This document shows, piece by piece, positions 1-10,042 of a stretch of DNA of 64,000 nt. Made by a program: the position numbers and the translations under genes. How positions within the stretch are numbered: position 1 is the stretch's first letter; every line of letters begins with the position of its first letter. Source of the stretch: Rikenellaceae bacterium (GTDB lineage: Bacteria > Bacteroidota > Bacteroidia > Bacteroidales > Rikenellaceae); the NCBI GenBank assembly GCA_015060115.1, contig SUZB01000001.1, positions 62,001-126,000 on the forward strand. Reading direction: 5' to 3'. Under the pieces are notes generated by a model, which was not told the origin of the DNA, ran no database searches, and was given only the letters and a program-made list of their open reading frames with translations.

Positions 1-222
1 GGCATTCTTGCCCTGCATACGCGCACGGCGCACAAGGACATCCTGCAAGGTGTTGTTGAGCATGTGGCCCATATGGAGCATACCCGTAACATTGGGGGGC
101 GGAATAACGATACAATAGGGCTCGCGAGCATCGGGCTCCGAGTGGAAAAGGTTGTTCTCAATCCAGAAGTCGTACCACTTCTGTTCGAGGTTTTCTGAAG
201 AATACTTGTCTGCTAACTGCAT
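1..222 (-). CDS. valS: Valyl-tRNA synthetase, N-terminal part (truncated by window edge)
   Basis: Reverse complement reads [86 protein letters not shown] class I aaRS signature typical of ValRS. Confidence 0.93.
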   Translation of the reverse strand, partial: MQLADKYSSENLEQKWYDFWIENNLFHSEPDAREPYCIVIPPPNVTGMLHMGHMLNNTLQDVLVRRARMQGKNA

Positions 223-360
223 AAGTCGTTGTATATTTGTTTGTTATGATTATTCTTGACATGCTTTAGGCCCTTGCTCCCGCGCGAGCGTATGCGCAAT
301 AATCGACAAAGATACAAAAAAAAGAGCAAAAAACAAATATAGTTTTTAGTTATTAGTTTT

Positions 361-760
361 TAGTTGTTAGAGTAGGACCAGTAAGACGATAAGACGATAA
401 GACGATAAGACAATAAGACGATAGGAATAAATGTGATACCCGACCTCGTAAGGTCTTATGGTCCTAAGGTCCTAAAAAAATCCTAAGGTCTTAAGGTCTT
501 AAAGTCCTACGGTCCTAAAAATATCTGCGCTCCAAAGGAGCGCCTGCTAAAGCAGAGGGGTACGAGGGGCACGAGTGGTACAAGGGGAGATACATCGTAG
601 GAGCCAACCTTAAGGTGGGTAAGACCAGCGATGCTCTTGCTAACCTCACCACCCCTCTTGCCCCTCAGACCCCTTTTGCCCCTTGGGGCGTTAGCCCGCA
701 GGCGGAACGCCTGCCCTCTGCGCTCCCCAGAGCGCCTCTAAAAACTAATAACTAACAACT
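361..760 (+). repeat. Family A fold-back element, copy 1 (core 435..450 +), plus 9-mer GGGGYACGA fold-back and GCCCGCAGGCGGAACGCCTGC hairpin
   Basis: (TAAGACGA)n - GATACCCGACCTCGTA - (GGTCTTAA/GGTCCTAA)n; GGGGTACGAGGGGCACGAGTGGTACAAGGGG ... CCCCTCTTGCCCCTCAGACCCCTTTTGCCCCTTGGGG. Confidence 0.85.
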
Positions 761-776
761 AATATCTCTCAACTAT

Positions 777-809
777 ATTTGCTCTTTTCACAATTTTTTT
801 ATACCTTTG
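777..809 (+). promoter_or_regulatory. Bacteroidetes-type promoter (TTTG ... TAccTTTG) upstream of OPT transporter
   Basis: TTTG at 778-781 and TACCTTTG at 802-809, about 20 nt spacing, upstream of the ATG at 859. Confidence 0.5.
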
Positions 810-858
810 TATGTTCATATATATAGGTAAGCGGAAATTCTAACTAAAACTTTATACT

Positions 859-2841
859 ATGCAGAACAATCAACCTAAGACTTCGCTCCCGGAGAACGCC
901 TATCGTGAGCTCCGCGAGGGTGAAGAGTATCAGCCTATTATGGGCGCTAACGAGACTCCCGTAGAGGTTACTCCCTACTCTGTCATCGTGGGCCTTATTA
1001 TGGCTGTGATATTCTCGGCAGCTGCGGCATACCTCGGCCTCAAGGTGGGTCAGGTCTTCGAGGCGGCTATCCCCATTGCCATCATCGCTGTGGGCCTCGG
1101 TCAGATGCGTGGCAAGAAGAATATGCTTGGCCAGAATGTCATCATCCAGTCTATCGGCGCATCGTCGGGCGTCATCGTGGCGGGTGCTATCTTCACCCTC
1201 CCCGCACTCTACATCCTGGGCCTCGATGCCAAGTTCTATCAGGTCTTCCTCTCGTCGTTGCTTGGTGGCATCCTGGGTATCGCACTGCTCATACCCTTCC
1301 GCAAGTACTTCGTAAAGCAGATGCACGGCAAGTACCCCTTCCCCGAGGCTACGGCGACCACCGAGGTATTGGTGTCGGGTGAGAAGGGTGGCTCGGAGGC
1401 TAAGACACTCGTCGTTGCGGGTGTCATCGGCGGTCTCTACGACTTTGTGGTATCTACCTTCGGTGCGTGGACATCGTCGATATCTACCCAGATGATGGGT
1501 TGGGGCAAGGCCTTAGCAGCAAACGCCAAGCTCACCCTCGGTCTTAACACCTCGGCTGCGGTGCTCGGCCTCGGCTACATCATCGGCCTTAAGTATGCGC
1601 TTATCATCGCTGGTGGCTCGGCCCTTGTATGGTTTGTTGTTATCCCATTGGTAAACCCCTTGCTCTCGATGTTCGATGCAGCGACCATCGGCGACACGCT
1701 CACGGCTATGGGCATCAACCCTGCGGAGCTTAACACCCCCGAGGGCATCTTCCGCGAGATTGGCCGACCTATCGGCATCGGTGGCATCGCTATGGCAGGC
1801 CTTATCGGCATCATTCGTCAGGCGGGCATCATCAAGTCGGCATTGTCGTTGGCAAAGAACGAGCTTGGTGGCAAGAAGACGACTACGGCAGAGCCTCGCA
1901 CGCAGCAGGATATCTCGATGAAGACGATTATGGCGGTTATCATCGCTGCTCTTGTTGCAACCTTGGTATTCTTCCAGTTTGGCGTTCTGGGCAACTGGTT
2001 CCAGACCATCGTGGCGCTGTTGATTGTCTTCATCATCGCCTTCCTCTTCACCACTGTGGCAGCAAATGCTATCGCCATCGTGGGCTCTAACCCCGTGTCG
2101 GGTATGACGCTGATGACCTTGATACTCTCATCTCTTGTCCTCGTATCGGTAGGCCTTGAGGGTCAGTCGGGTATGATTGCAGCGTTGGTTATCGGTGGCG
2201 TTGTCTGCACCGCACTCTCTATGGCGGGTGGCTTTATCACCGACCTTAAGATTGGCTACTGGCTCGGCACCACACCCCGCAAGCAGGAGACTTGGAAGTT
2301 TGTGGGCACCGTAGTGTCGGCAGCTACCGTAGCGGGTGTGATGATTATTATGAATAAGACCTACGGCTTTGTTGGCGAGAATGCCCTTGTAGCACCTCAG
2401 GCAAATGCTATGGCAGCGGTTATCAAGCCCCTTATGACAGGTGGCGCAACACCCTGGTTGCTCTATGGCCTTGGCGCTGTTATCGCGCTGTTGCTCACGG
2501 TGTTGAAAGTCCCCGCACTGCCCTTCGCCCTCGGTATGTTTATCCCTATGGAGCTCAACGCACCCCTCGTTGTTGGTGGCTTGGTGGCGTGGGCTGTTAA
2601 TCGCCATAAGGATGCTGCTCAGGCCAAGGCGAACAACAATCGCGGTACGCTTATCGCCTCGGGCTTTATCGCTGGTGGCGCCTTGATGGGCGTTGTGAGC
2701 GCTATCCTCGCCTTTGCAGGTGCCAACTGGACCTTGGAGGGCTGGGCAAACAGCTCTGGCGCACAGCTCTTAGGCTTGGTTATGTACCTTGCGCTGATTG
2801 CCTTCTTCATCAACCACTCACGCAAGGCCAAGAAGGAGTAA
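859..2841 (+). CDS. OPT family oligopeptide transporter
   Basis: 660 aa polytopic membrane protein; GANETPVEVTPYSVIVGLIMAVIFSAAAAYLGLKVGQ and KYPFPEATATTEVL typical of OPT/YSL family. Confidence 0.9.
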   Translation: MQNNQPKTSLPENAYRELREGEEYQPIMGANETPVEVTPYSVIVGLIMAVIFSAAAAYLGLKVGQVFEAAIPIAIIAVGLGQMRGKKNMLGQNVIIQSIGASSGVIVAGAIFTLPALYILGLDAKFYQVFLSSLLGGILGIALLIPFRKYFVKQMHGKYPFPEATATTEVLVSGEKGGSEAKTLVVAGVIGGLYDFVVSTFGAWTSSISTQMMGWGKALAANAKLTLGLNTSAAVLGLGYIIGLKYALIIAGGSALVWFVVIPLVNPLLSMFDAATIGDTLTAMGINPAELNTPEGIFREIGRPIGIGGIAMAGLIGIIRQAGIIKSALSLAKNELGGKKTTTAEPRTQQDISMKTIMAVIIAALVATLVFFQFGVLGNWFQTIVALLIVFIIAFLFTTVAANAIAIVGSNPVSGMTLMTLILSSLVLVSVGLEGQSGMIAALVIGGVVCTALSMAGGFITDLKIGYWLGTTPRKQETWKFVGTVVSAATVAGVMIIMNKTYGFVGENALVAPQANAMAAVIKPLMTGGATPWLLYGLGAVIALLLTVLKVPALPFALGMFIPMELNAPLVVGGLVAWAVNRHKDAAQAKANNNRGTLIASGFIAGGALMGVVSAILAFAGANWTLEGWANSSGAQLLGLVMYLALIAFFINHSRKAKKE

Positions 2842-2860
2842 GCGAGAAGGGAGTAAGGAT

Positions 2861-3090
2861 TTTTTAGGACGATAAGACCAGTAAGACTATAAGACGATAG
2901 GACCAGTAAGACGATAGGAAAAATTGTGATACCCGACCTCGTAAGGTCTTAAGGTCTTAAAGTCTTAAGGTCTTAAAAAAATCCTAAGGTCCTACGGTCC
3001 TACGGTCCTAAGGTCCTAAAAAATAACTCTGCGATAGCAGGCGCTCCCCCAGAGCGCAACCTAACAACTAACAACTAACATCTAACAACT
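2861..3090 (+). repeat. Family A fold-back element, copy 2 (core 2928..2943 +)
   Basis: GATACCCGACCTCGTA with flanking TAAGACGA / GGTCTTAA arrays and 7-mer outer array. Confidence 0.85.
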
Positions 3091-3098
3091 CAATAATA

Positions 3099-4316
3099 AT
3101 GGATTTAAAAGAACGCTTCTTAAAATATGTCTCTTTCGACACCCAGTCGGATGAGCGCAGCGAGACATTCCCCTCTACCGACAAGCAGAAGGTGCTGCTC
3201 AGCTACCTCAAGGAGGAGCTTGAGACTATCGGCCTCAAGGAGGTTACTATGGATGAGTATGGCTATGTTATGGCAACGCTACCCGCCACTAAGGGCTACG
3301 AGAATGTGCCTACCATAGGCTTTATCTCGCATGTCGATACCGCACCCGATATGTCGGGCGCAGGTGTAAAACCCCATATCGTAGAGAACTACAACGGCAA
3401 GGATATCTTGCTCGGTGGCGATGTGTGGTTGCGTGTCGAGGAGTTCCCCGAGCTCTCGTTCTTCAAGGGCCACACCCTGATACATACCGATGGCACAACG
3501 CTGCTTGGCGCTGACGACAAGGCTGGCGTAGCGGAGATTGTTACGGCTATGGAGTGGCTTGTGGCGCACCCCGAGATGCCTCACGGCAAGATTAGGGTAG
3601 GCTTCACGCCCGACGAGGAGATTGGTCGTGGTGTAGACTACTTCGATGTTAAGAGGTTCGCTGCCGACTTCGCGTATACTATGGACGGCGGTATGGAGGG
3701 CGAGTTGGAGTACGAGAACTTCAACGCTGCGGGTGCCAAGATTCATATCTCGGGCCGTAATGTACACCCCGGTATGGCTAAGAACAAGATGATTAACGCT
3801 ATCGACATCGCTACGGAGCTCAACGGTATGCTCCCCGCCTCGGAGCGCCCACAGTATACCGAGCACTACGAGGGTTTCTTCCACTGCGTAGGCATCCAGG
3901 GCACTGTCGAGGAGGCAGAGCTCAGCTACATCATCCGCGACCACTCGTCGGAGAAGTTCGAGGCTAAGAAACAGCTTATGTGGGATGTAGTAAACTTCCT
4001 CCAGCGCAAATATGGCGAGAAGGTGCTGACACTTACCCTAAAGGACCAGTACTACAATATGCGTAAGATGGTAGAGCCCCATCCTCAGGTTATCGAGAAG
4101 GCTAAGAGGGCTATGATTGAGGCTGGCGTCAAGCCACAGGTTAAGCCTATTCGTGGCGGTACCGATGGCTCACGCCTCTCGTTTATGGGCTTGCCCTGTC
4201 CCAACCTCTTCACTGGCGGTATGAACTTTCACGGCCGCTACGAGTACGCCTCGCTGACTACGATGCACCGTGCGATGAACACCATCATCAACTTGGCACG
4301 CATCTGGGCCGAGTAG
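3099..4316 (+). CDS. pepT: Peptidase T (tripeptide aminopeptidase, M20B)
   Basis: 405 aa; GFISHVDTAPDMSG, TLLGADDKAGVAEI, FTPDEEIGRG, TMDGG motifs. Confidence 0.95.
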   Translation: MDLKERFLKYVSFDTQSDERSETFPSTDKQKVLLSYLKEELETIGLKEVTMDEYGYVMATLPATKGYENVPTIGFISHVDTAPDMSGAGVKPHIVENYNGKDILLGGDVWLRVEEFPELSFFKGHTLIHTDGTTLLGADDKAGVAEIVTAMEWLVAHPEMPHGKIRVGFTPDEEIGRGVDYFDVKRFAADFAYTMDGGMEGELEYENFNAAGAKIHISGRNVHPGMAKNKMINAIDIATELNGMLPASERPQYTEHYEGFFHCVGIQGTVEEAELSYIIRDHSSEKFEAKKQLMWDVVNFLQRKYGEKVLTLTLKDQYYNMRKMVEPHPQVIEKAKRAMIEAGVKPQVKPIRGGTDGSRLSFMGLPCPNLFTGGMNFHGRYEYASLTTMHRAMNTIINLARIWAE

Positions 4317-4332
4317 GAGAGCGAGGGAGATT

Positions 4333-4564
4333 TTTTTAGGACCAGTAAGACGATAAGACGATAGGACCAATAAGACGATAAGACCTATAAGACGATAGGA
4401 AAAAATTGTGATACCCGACCTCGTATCGTCTTAAGGTCTTAAAGTCCTAAGGTCTTAAAAAATCTTAAGGTCCTAAGGTCCTAAAAAAATCCTACACTCC
4501 TAAAAGTCCCTCTGTGCTCCCACCGAGCGCAACACAAACCAAACAACCAACAACTAAAAACTAC
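4333..4564 (+). repeat. Family A fold-back element, copy 3 (core 4410..4425 +)
   Basis: Same architecture. Confidence 0.85.
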
Positions 4565-4572
4565 TCAGTAAA

Positions 4573-6519
4573 GTGAACAACCAATACGGATATATGAGAG
4601 TTGCGGCGGCGGTGCCGAGGGTGCATATCGCCGATGCCCATCGCAATGCAGAGGGCGCTCTCAAGATTATGGAAGACGCCTTTAGGGAGGGTGTCGAGAT
4701 TGTCGTTATGCCCGAGCTATCGTTGGTGGGCTACACCTGTGGCGATATGGTCTTGCAGAAGAAGCTCCTCTCGGACTCGGAGCGTGCCCTTGAGTGGCTT
4801 ATGGCCGAGACTGCGGAGTTTCCCACCATCGGCATCGTAGGTCTCCCTGTGGTCTTCGCCGACCGCCTCTACAACTGCGCTGCCATCTTCGGTCAGGGTC
4901 AGCTGTGGGGCATCGTGCCCAAGTCCTACATTCCCAACTATGGCGAGTTCTCGGAGCTTCGCTGGTGGGTGTCGGGCTACCAGATTAAGGATCGTATGAT
5001 ACGCTTTGCAGGTCAGGAGTGCCCCTTTGGTGCCGACCTTATGTTCGACCTTCATGGCGTAGAGTTTGGCGTTGAGATTTGCGAGGATATGTGGGTGCCT
5101 GTGCCGCCATCATCTATGCAGGCTGTGCAGGGTGCTAAGCTGCTCTTCAACCTCTCGGCATCGCCCGAGTCGGTATGCAAGCACGACTACCTCATCTCGC
5201 TTATCGCCGAGCAGTCGAGCCGTACTATGGCCGCCTATGTATATGCCTCGTCGGGTCATGGCGAGTCGTCGAGCGACCTTGTCTTTGCGGGTAATGCCGT
5301 TATTGCCGAGCTTGGCCGTGTCTTGGGCGTCAGCGAGCGCTTTGTGCGCAACGACCGTATGGTCATCGCCGATATCGATGTCGAGTATATCTCTACCCGC
5401 CGTACCGCGCGTAACACCTTCTACTACCCCGAGGCACCCGAGATGCGTGTCGTCGAGGTAGATGTCGATGAGATTGTACGCACCGACCGTGTGCGCCGCC
5501 ATATCGAGCCTCTATACTTCGTTCCAGAGGACGAGGCCGACCGTGCTATCCACTGCCGTGAGGTCTTCGCAATACAGAGCGCAGGTCTTGCTCAGCGCTT
5601 GGAGCATACCAACTGCAAGAGTGCCGTTTTGGGCATCTCTGGCGGTCTTGACTCCACCTTGGCGCTGTTGGCCGTATGCGACACCTTCGACCTGCTGGGC
5701 CTCGACCGCAAGGGCATCATAGGCGTTACTATGCCGGGCTTCGGCACAACAGACCGCACCTATCTCAACGCCCTCACGATGATTAAGGAGCTTGGCTGTA
5801 CCTTGCGCGAGATACCTATCAGGGAGGCTTGCGAGCAGCACTTCAAGGATTTGGGTCTCAACCCCGACGACCGAGGTGTTGCCTACGAGAACTCGCAGGC
5901 TCGTGAGCGCACCCAGATATTGATGGATGTGGCGAATATGTGTGGCGGTATGGTCATCGGCACAGGCGATATGAGCGAGTTGGCCCTCGGCTGGGCCACC
6001 TACAATGGCGACCAGATGTCGATGTATGGCATCAACTCGTCAGTGCCCAAGACCTTGGTTAAGTATATGGTAGACTGGTATGCCAACAACCGTGCCGAGG
6101 GTAAGTTGCGCGAGGCACTCCTCGATGTTGTGGCTACGCCCGTAAGCCCCGAGCTGCTGCCTGCCGATGGCGAGAAAATTGCCCAGAAGACCGAGGATAT
6201 CGTAGGCCCTTACGACCTCCACGACTTCTTCCTCTACTGCGCACTTCGTCGTCGCTATGCCCCCGCCAAGATTGCTATGCTGGCATCTATCGCCTTCGAG
6301 GGCACCTACGACAAGGCCACCATCATCAAGTGGCTCAAGGTCTTCTTCCACCGCTTCTTCTCGCAGCAGTTCAAGCGCTCGGCAATGCCCGATGGTCCTA
6401 AGGTTGGTGCTGTGGGCCTCTCGCCTCGTGGCGACCTGCACATGCCTTCGGATGCTCAGGAGAGAGCCTGGTTGGCCGAAGTCGAGGAGATGGAGAAGGA
6501 ACTCGATGCCCTTGCTTAA
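4573..6519 (+). CDS. nadE: Glutamine-dependent NAD+ synthetase
   Basis: 648 aa; N-terminal nitrilase/glutaminase domain and C-terminal GISGGLDSTLALL synthetase motif; GTG start. Confidence 0.93.
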   Translation: MNNQYGYMRVAAAVPRVHIADAHRNAEGALKIMEDAFREGVEIVVMPELSLVGYTCGDMVLQKKLLSDSERALEWLMAETAEFPTIGIVGLPVVFADRLYNCAAIFGQGQLWGIVPKSYIPNYGEFSELRWWVSGYQIKDRMIRFAGQECPFGADLMFDLHGVEFGVEICEDMWVPVPPSSMQAVQGAKLLFNLSASPESVCKHDYLISLIAEQSSRTMAAYVYASSGHGESSSDLVFAGNAVIAELGRVLGVSERFVRNDRMVIADIDVEYISTRRTARNTFYYPEAPEMRVVEVDVDEIVRTDRVRRHIEPLYFVPEDEADRAIHCREVFAIQSAGLAQRLEHTNCKSAVLGISGGLDSTLALLAVCDTFDLLGLDRKGIIGVTMPGFGTTDRTYLNALTMIKELGCTLREIPIREACEQHFKDLGLNPDDRGVAYENSQARERTQILMDVANMCGGMVIGTGDMSELALGWATYNGDQMSMYGINSSVPKTLVKYMVDWYANNRAEGKLREALLDVVATPVSPELLPADGEKIAQKTEDIVGPYDLHDFFLYCALRRRYAPAKIAMLASIAFEGTYDKATIIKWLKVFFHRFFSQQFKRSAMPDGPKVGAVGLSPRGDLHMPSDAQERAWLAEVEEMEKELDALA

Positions 6520-6551
6520 TCTATTGATAACTAACTAATTACACTACGAAT

Positions 6552-7148
6552 ATGAAGAAGATTATCGTTCTTTTCATCGCGTTGGCGACATTTAGCGTAA
6601 ATGCCAATGCTCAGAACTTCCTCGATGCGCTCAAGGGTGCAGCGACACAGCTTATCGACAAGGCTACCGATGGCAAGGCCACCGAGCTTATGCTCCCCGG
6701 CACTTGGAGCTATAAGGAGCCTGCTATCAAGCTCGTATCGGAGAATACTTTGGCCGATGCTGCCGCAAATGCTGCGATGAGTGGTATGGAGGCTAAGTTG
6801 CAGAAGGCCTACAACTACGCTGGCATCAAGCCAGGTAGCTGTTCGTACACCTTTAATGCCGATGGCACCTTTACTGCGGTGTTGGGCAAGCGTACCTTGA
6901 CTGGTACCTACACCTACGACGCTACGACACACGCTATCGAGCTTAAGTACTCGTCGAAGATTTTCAACCTCGGCACTACCAAGGGTTACGCCTACCTTGA
7001 GGGCAACACCCTCGACCTTGTCTTCGACTGCTCAGGTCTAATGTCGTTTCTCACGAAGCTTGGCAGCAAGGTGTCGGTATTGAACAGCATCACCTCGCTT
7101 CTTGGCAACTACGACCAGATGATGGTTGGCTATAACTTCTCGAAGTAG
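6552..7148 (+). CDS. Secreted lipocalin-like protein (DUF4923-like), paralog 1
   Basis: Signal peptide MKKIIVLFIALATFSVNANAQ; shares GTWSY...NPLAD/NTLADAA...GIKPGS architecture with next ORF. Confidence 0.65.
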   Translation: MKKIIVLFIALATFSVNANAQNFLDALKGAATQLIDKATDGKATELMLPGTWSYKEPAIKLVSENTLADAAANAAMSGMEAKLQKAYNYAGIKPGSCSYTFNADGTFTAVLGKRTLTGTYTYDATTHAIELKYSSKIFNLGTTKGYAYLEGNTLDLVFDCSGLMSFLTKLGSKVSVLNSITSLLGNYDQMMVGYNFSK

Positions 7149-7149
7149 T

Positions 7150-7926
7150 ATGCGTAAGGTAGTATATTTGGCAGTTGTTGTGGCGGTGGCCGTTATGCTT
7201 CCCGCCACAGCCTCTGCGCAGTTCGACCTCTCTCGTGCCCTCGGAGCATTCTTCGGTGCTATCACCAAGACCGAGCAGACCGAGAAGAAGGAGCAGGCAG
7301 AGCAGACCAAGGAGCAGACTGAGCAGACCAAGGAGCAGACCGAGCAGACCAAGCCCGAGACGCAGCGTCCTCAGCAAAACCCCTTTGAGATGCTTCAGCA
7401 GTTGCAACAGTCGCAGCAGCCTCAGAAGTCGCCCTTCGAGATATTGGCCGAAAATGCACCCTCGGCGCGTCTGTTGCAGGGTAGCTGGCTCTACTCGGAT
7501 GCTGGCGCTGAGTACCTCGGTGTCAATCCCTTAGCCGATATGGCTATCGCACAGGTGGAGCAGTATGCCAAGAGTAGGATTGTTGCGGCAGGCATCAAGC
7601 CCGGCTCGTTCTCGGTAACGCTTCGTCGCAATGGCACAGGCACCATCACCTTTGGTGAGCGCACCCTCTCGGGTCGCTATGTCTACAACGCTGAGAATGC
7701 CACAATTATCATCTCGGGCACTATCAACAATGTCGCTGTCTCGGTGAGTGGCTATGTGCGCTATGCTGATGGCAACCTCGACATCTTGGTTGAGGCCACC
7801 TCGGCGCTCGATGCTCTGTTGAAGGTGTACCCTGAGCTGGCCACCGACCAGACGGTGCAGATGGTTTCGGGAATGTTGTCGTCATTCCCCGGTGTCTACG
7901 CCAAGGCCACCTTTGGTCAGATGTAA
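7150..7926 (+). CDS. Secreted lipocalin-like protein (DUF4923-like), paralog 2 with Q/E/T-rich linker
   Basis: Likely start at 7150 (MRKVVYLAVVVAVAVMLPATASAQ); linker EQTKEQTEQTKEQTEQTK; GSWLYSDAGAEYLGVNPLAD...GIKPGSFSVT parallels upstream gene. Confidence 0.65.
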   Translation: MRKVVYLAVVVAVAVMLPATASAQFDLSRALGAFFGAITKTEQTEKKEQAEQTKEQTEQTKEQTEQTKPETQRPQQNPFEMLQQLQQSQQPQKSPFEILAENAPSARLLQGSWLYSDAGAEYLGVNPLADMAIAQVEQYAKSRIVAAGIKPGSFSVTLRRNGTGTITFGERTLSGRYVYNAENATIIISGTINNVAVSVSGYVRYADGNLDILVEATSALDALLKVYPELATDQTVQMVSGMLSSFPGVYAKATFGQM

Positions 7927-7931
7927 AACTT

Positions 7932-8120
7932 TGTTAGTTTTTAGTTTTTAGATTTTAGTTGTTAGAGTTTTAAGACGATAGGACGATAAGACAAGTAAGA
8001 CGATAAGAAAAATTGTGATACCCGACCTCGTATGGTCTTAAGGTCCTAAAGTCCTACGGTCCTAAAAAAATCCTCTGCGCTCGGTACGAGCGCAAACTAA
8101 AAACTAATAACTAACAACTA
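7932..8120 (+). repeat. Family A fold-back element, copy 4 (core 8017..8032 +)
   Basis: Same architecture. Confidence 0.85.
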
Positions 8121-8122
8121 AA

Positions 8123-8163
8123 GAAAAAGATAGCAAAGACTTGGTGTCTTTGCTATCTTTTTC
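8123..8163. terminator. Bidirectional intrinsic terminator hairpin
   Basis: GAAAAAGATAGCAAAGAC-ttggt-GTCTTTGCTATCTTTTTC perfect inverted repeat between convergent genes. Confidence 0.8.
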
Positions 8164-8169
8164 TCTCCC

Positions 8170-8649
8170 TTAGAACGGCAAGTCGTCGGGGTCGTTGTTG
8201 ATCGTTATGGGTGCAGGAGCTACGGGCTGTGGCGCAGGCTGCGACTGCTGATAAGCTTGAGGTGCTGACTGCTGATAAGCTTGAGTCTGCGACTGCTGGT
8301 AGCCCTCCTGTGTGCCATTGTCGCTACGCCTACCCAGAAGCTTCATATCGTCGGCGACAATCTCTGTGGCGTAGTGCTTCTGACCATCGCGCTCCCACTC
8401 ACGGCTACGCAGACGACCCTCGATATAGAGCTGTGAGCCCTTGCGCACAAACTTATCTACTACCTCTGCCAGGCCACGCCATAGCGTGATGGTGTGCCAC
8501 TCGGTATGCTCCGTTGTCTCGTTTGTCTGGCGGTTGAAGATACGCTCGGTAGTTGCCAAGCGCACACGCGCTACCTTAACGCCTGTCTCCAAGGTGCGCA
8601 CCTCAGGGTCAAGACCCACATTTCCTACTAAAATTACCTTGTTTATCAT
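8170..8649 (-). CDS. ssb: Single-stranded DNA-binding protein
   Basis: 159 aa; MINKVILVGNVGLDPEVRTLETG, acidic C-terminal tail DPDDLPF. Confidence 0.95.
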   Translation of the reverse strand: MINKVILVGNVGLDPEVRTLETGVKVARVRLATTERIFNRQTNETTEHTEWHTITLWRGLAEVVDKFVRKGSQLYIEGRLRSREWERDGQKHYATEIVADDMKLLGRRSDNGTQEGYQQSQTQAYQQSAPQAYQQSQPAPQPVAPAPITINNDPDDLPF

Positions 8650-8806
8650 AGTTGTTAGTTTTTAGTTGTTAGAGTTTTAAGACGATAAGACCAGTAAGAC
8701 GATAAGACAATAAGACAAAAAGATGATACCCGACCTCGTAAGGTCTTAAGGTCCTAAAGTCCTAAAGTCCTAAGGTCTTAAAAAATCTTAAAGTCTTAAA
8801 AAATCT
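8650..8806 (+). repeat. Family A fold-back element, copy 5 (core 8725..8740 +)
   Basis: Same architecture. Confidence 0.85.
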
Positions 8807-8813
8807 CTCTTCC

Positions 8814-9884
8814 CTACCCCCTCTTCTTAAACTTTGGCTCACTCTCCTCGATATGCTCAATCTCGGCTACGAGGTGGCCGATAAAGTTCTGGTCGGGGCC
8901 ATTGATAAGCGTCATCTCGATAGGCTGATAGTACATCTGACGGCGCAGACGCTCGGGCAGACGCTTTGTGCGGCGTAGCTTTACGGCATCCTTCTCGGTC
9001 ATCAGTATTATCGCCCTCGGGTGTCTCTTGTGGTGCTCGTTGATGAGCTTCAGGTCGTCTACCGTGTAGCGGTGGTGGTCGCCGAAGATTAGCTTATCCA
9101 CAACATTGAACCTCTCGCCTGCAGCACGCACAAAGGGGCGTGCATTGCCGATGCTTGAGAGCAATATCGCCTGCTGGCCATAGTCCACAGCCTCCCTATC
9201 CTCATAGTCGAAGAGGGGCACTATGGGCAGGTCCGTAATTGTCGAGAAGTATACCTTCTGGTAGGCTATCGAGCGTAGCTTGTTGTGCCAAAGACGCCTG
9301 TCGAGGGGTGTCATATCCTCGGAACACTTGCTCACAATGAAGAAGTGCGCAGCCTTGAGCCTCGACCTTAGGTCGCGTAGCTTGCCCAATGGCAGTAGCG
9401 AGTCGTTGTAGTAGGGGCGTGTAGCATCGAGAATGACAATATTTATCTTCGCCTTGACCTTGCGGTGCTGGAAACCGTCGTCCATAATGATAAGGTTTAC
9501 CTCGGGGTGCTCCTTGCGTATACGCTCGATGCCCGCCACGCGGTCTTCGGAGACGACAACTACCGAGTCGGGGAACTTGCTCTTCATCTGCAAGGGCTCA
9601 TCGCCTACATCGAGGTATGAGTCATCTGCCATCACCTCGCGGTAGCCCTTGGTGCGGCGACCATAGCCACGCGAGAGAATAGCGATGTTGTATGACGACG
9701 ATAGCGACGACAGCAAGAACTCTGCCGTAGGGGTCTTGCCTGTGCCACCTACGGTGATATTGCCGATGCAGACAATAGGGATATCGAAGGAGTAACTCTT
9801 CTTTACTCCCCAGTCGTAGAGGCGGTGTCTTAGGGCTATCACCGCTCCGTATATCCACGAAAGAAATCTCTTTAGCGCTTTCAT
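8814..9884 (-). CDS. lpxK: Tetraacyldisaccharide 4'-kinase
   Basis: VGGTGKTPTAEFLL Walker A, SRGYGRRTKGY, MDDGFQHRKVK; start set at MKALKRF. Confidence 0.93.
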   Translation of the reverse strand: MKALKRFLSWIYGAVIALRHRLYDWGVKKSYSFDIPIVCIGNITVGGTGKTPTAEFLLSSLSSSYNIAILSRGYGRRTKGYREVMADDSYLDVGDEPLQMKSKFPDSVVVVSEDRVAGIERIRKEHPEVNLIIMDDGFQHRKVKAKINIVILDATRPYYNDSLLPLGKLRDLRSRLKAAHFFIVSKCSEDMTPLDRRLWHNKLRSIAYQKVYFSTITDLPIVPLFDYEDREAVDYGQQAILLSSIGNARPFVRAAGERFNVVDKLIFGDHHRYTVDDLKLINEHHKRHPRAIILMTEKDAVKLRRTKRLPERLRRQMYYQPIEMTLINGPDQNFIGHLVAEIEHIEESEPKFKKRG

Positions 9885-10042
9885 TTGTTCGGCAAATATC
9901 GGGCACACTATCCCGCTATTCGGTCAAAGATAGCAATAATTTTTCAAACGACCAAATCCACCACCCGAAACGCGATAATTTATAGATAAATTGGTTGTTT
10001 GATAGTAGGATATTTGGCAAAAACATACTATCTTTGCGCATT

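Noticed and set aside
3279-3944. 221-aa ORF on - strand
   Set aside because: Antisense to pepT; no family resemblance.
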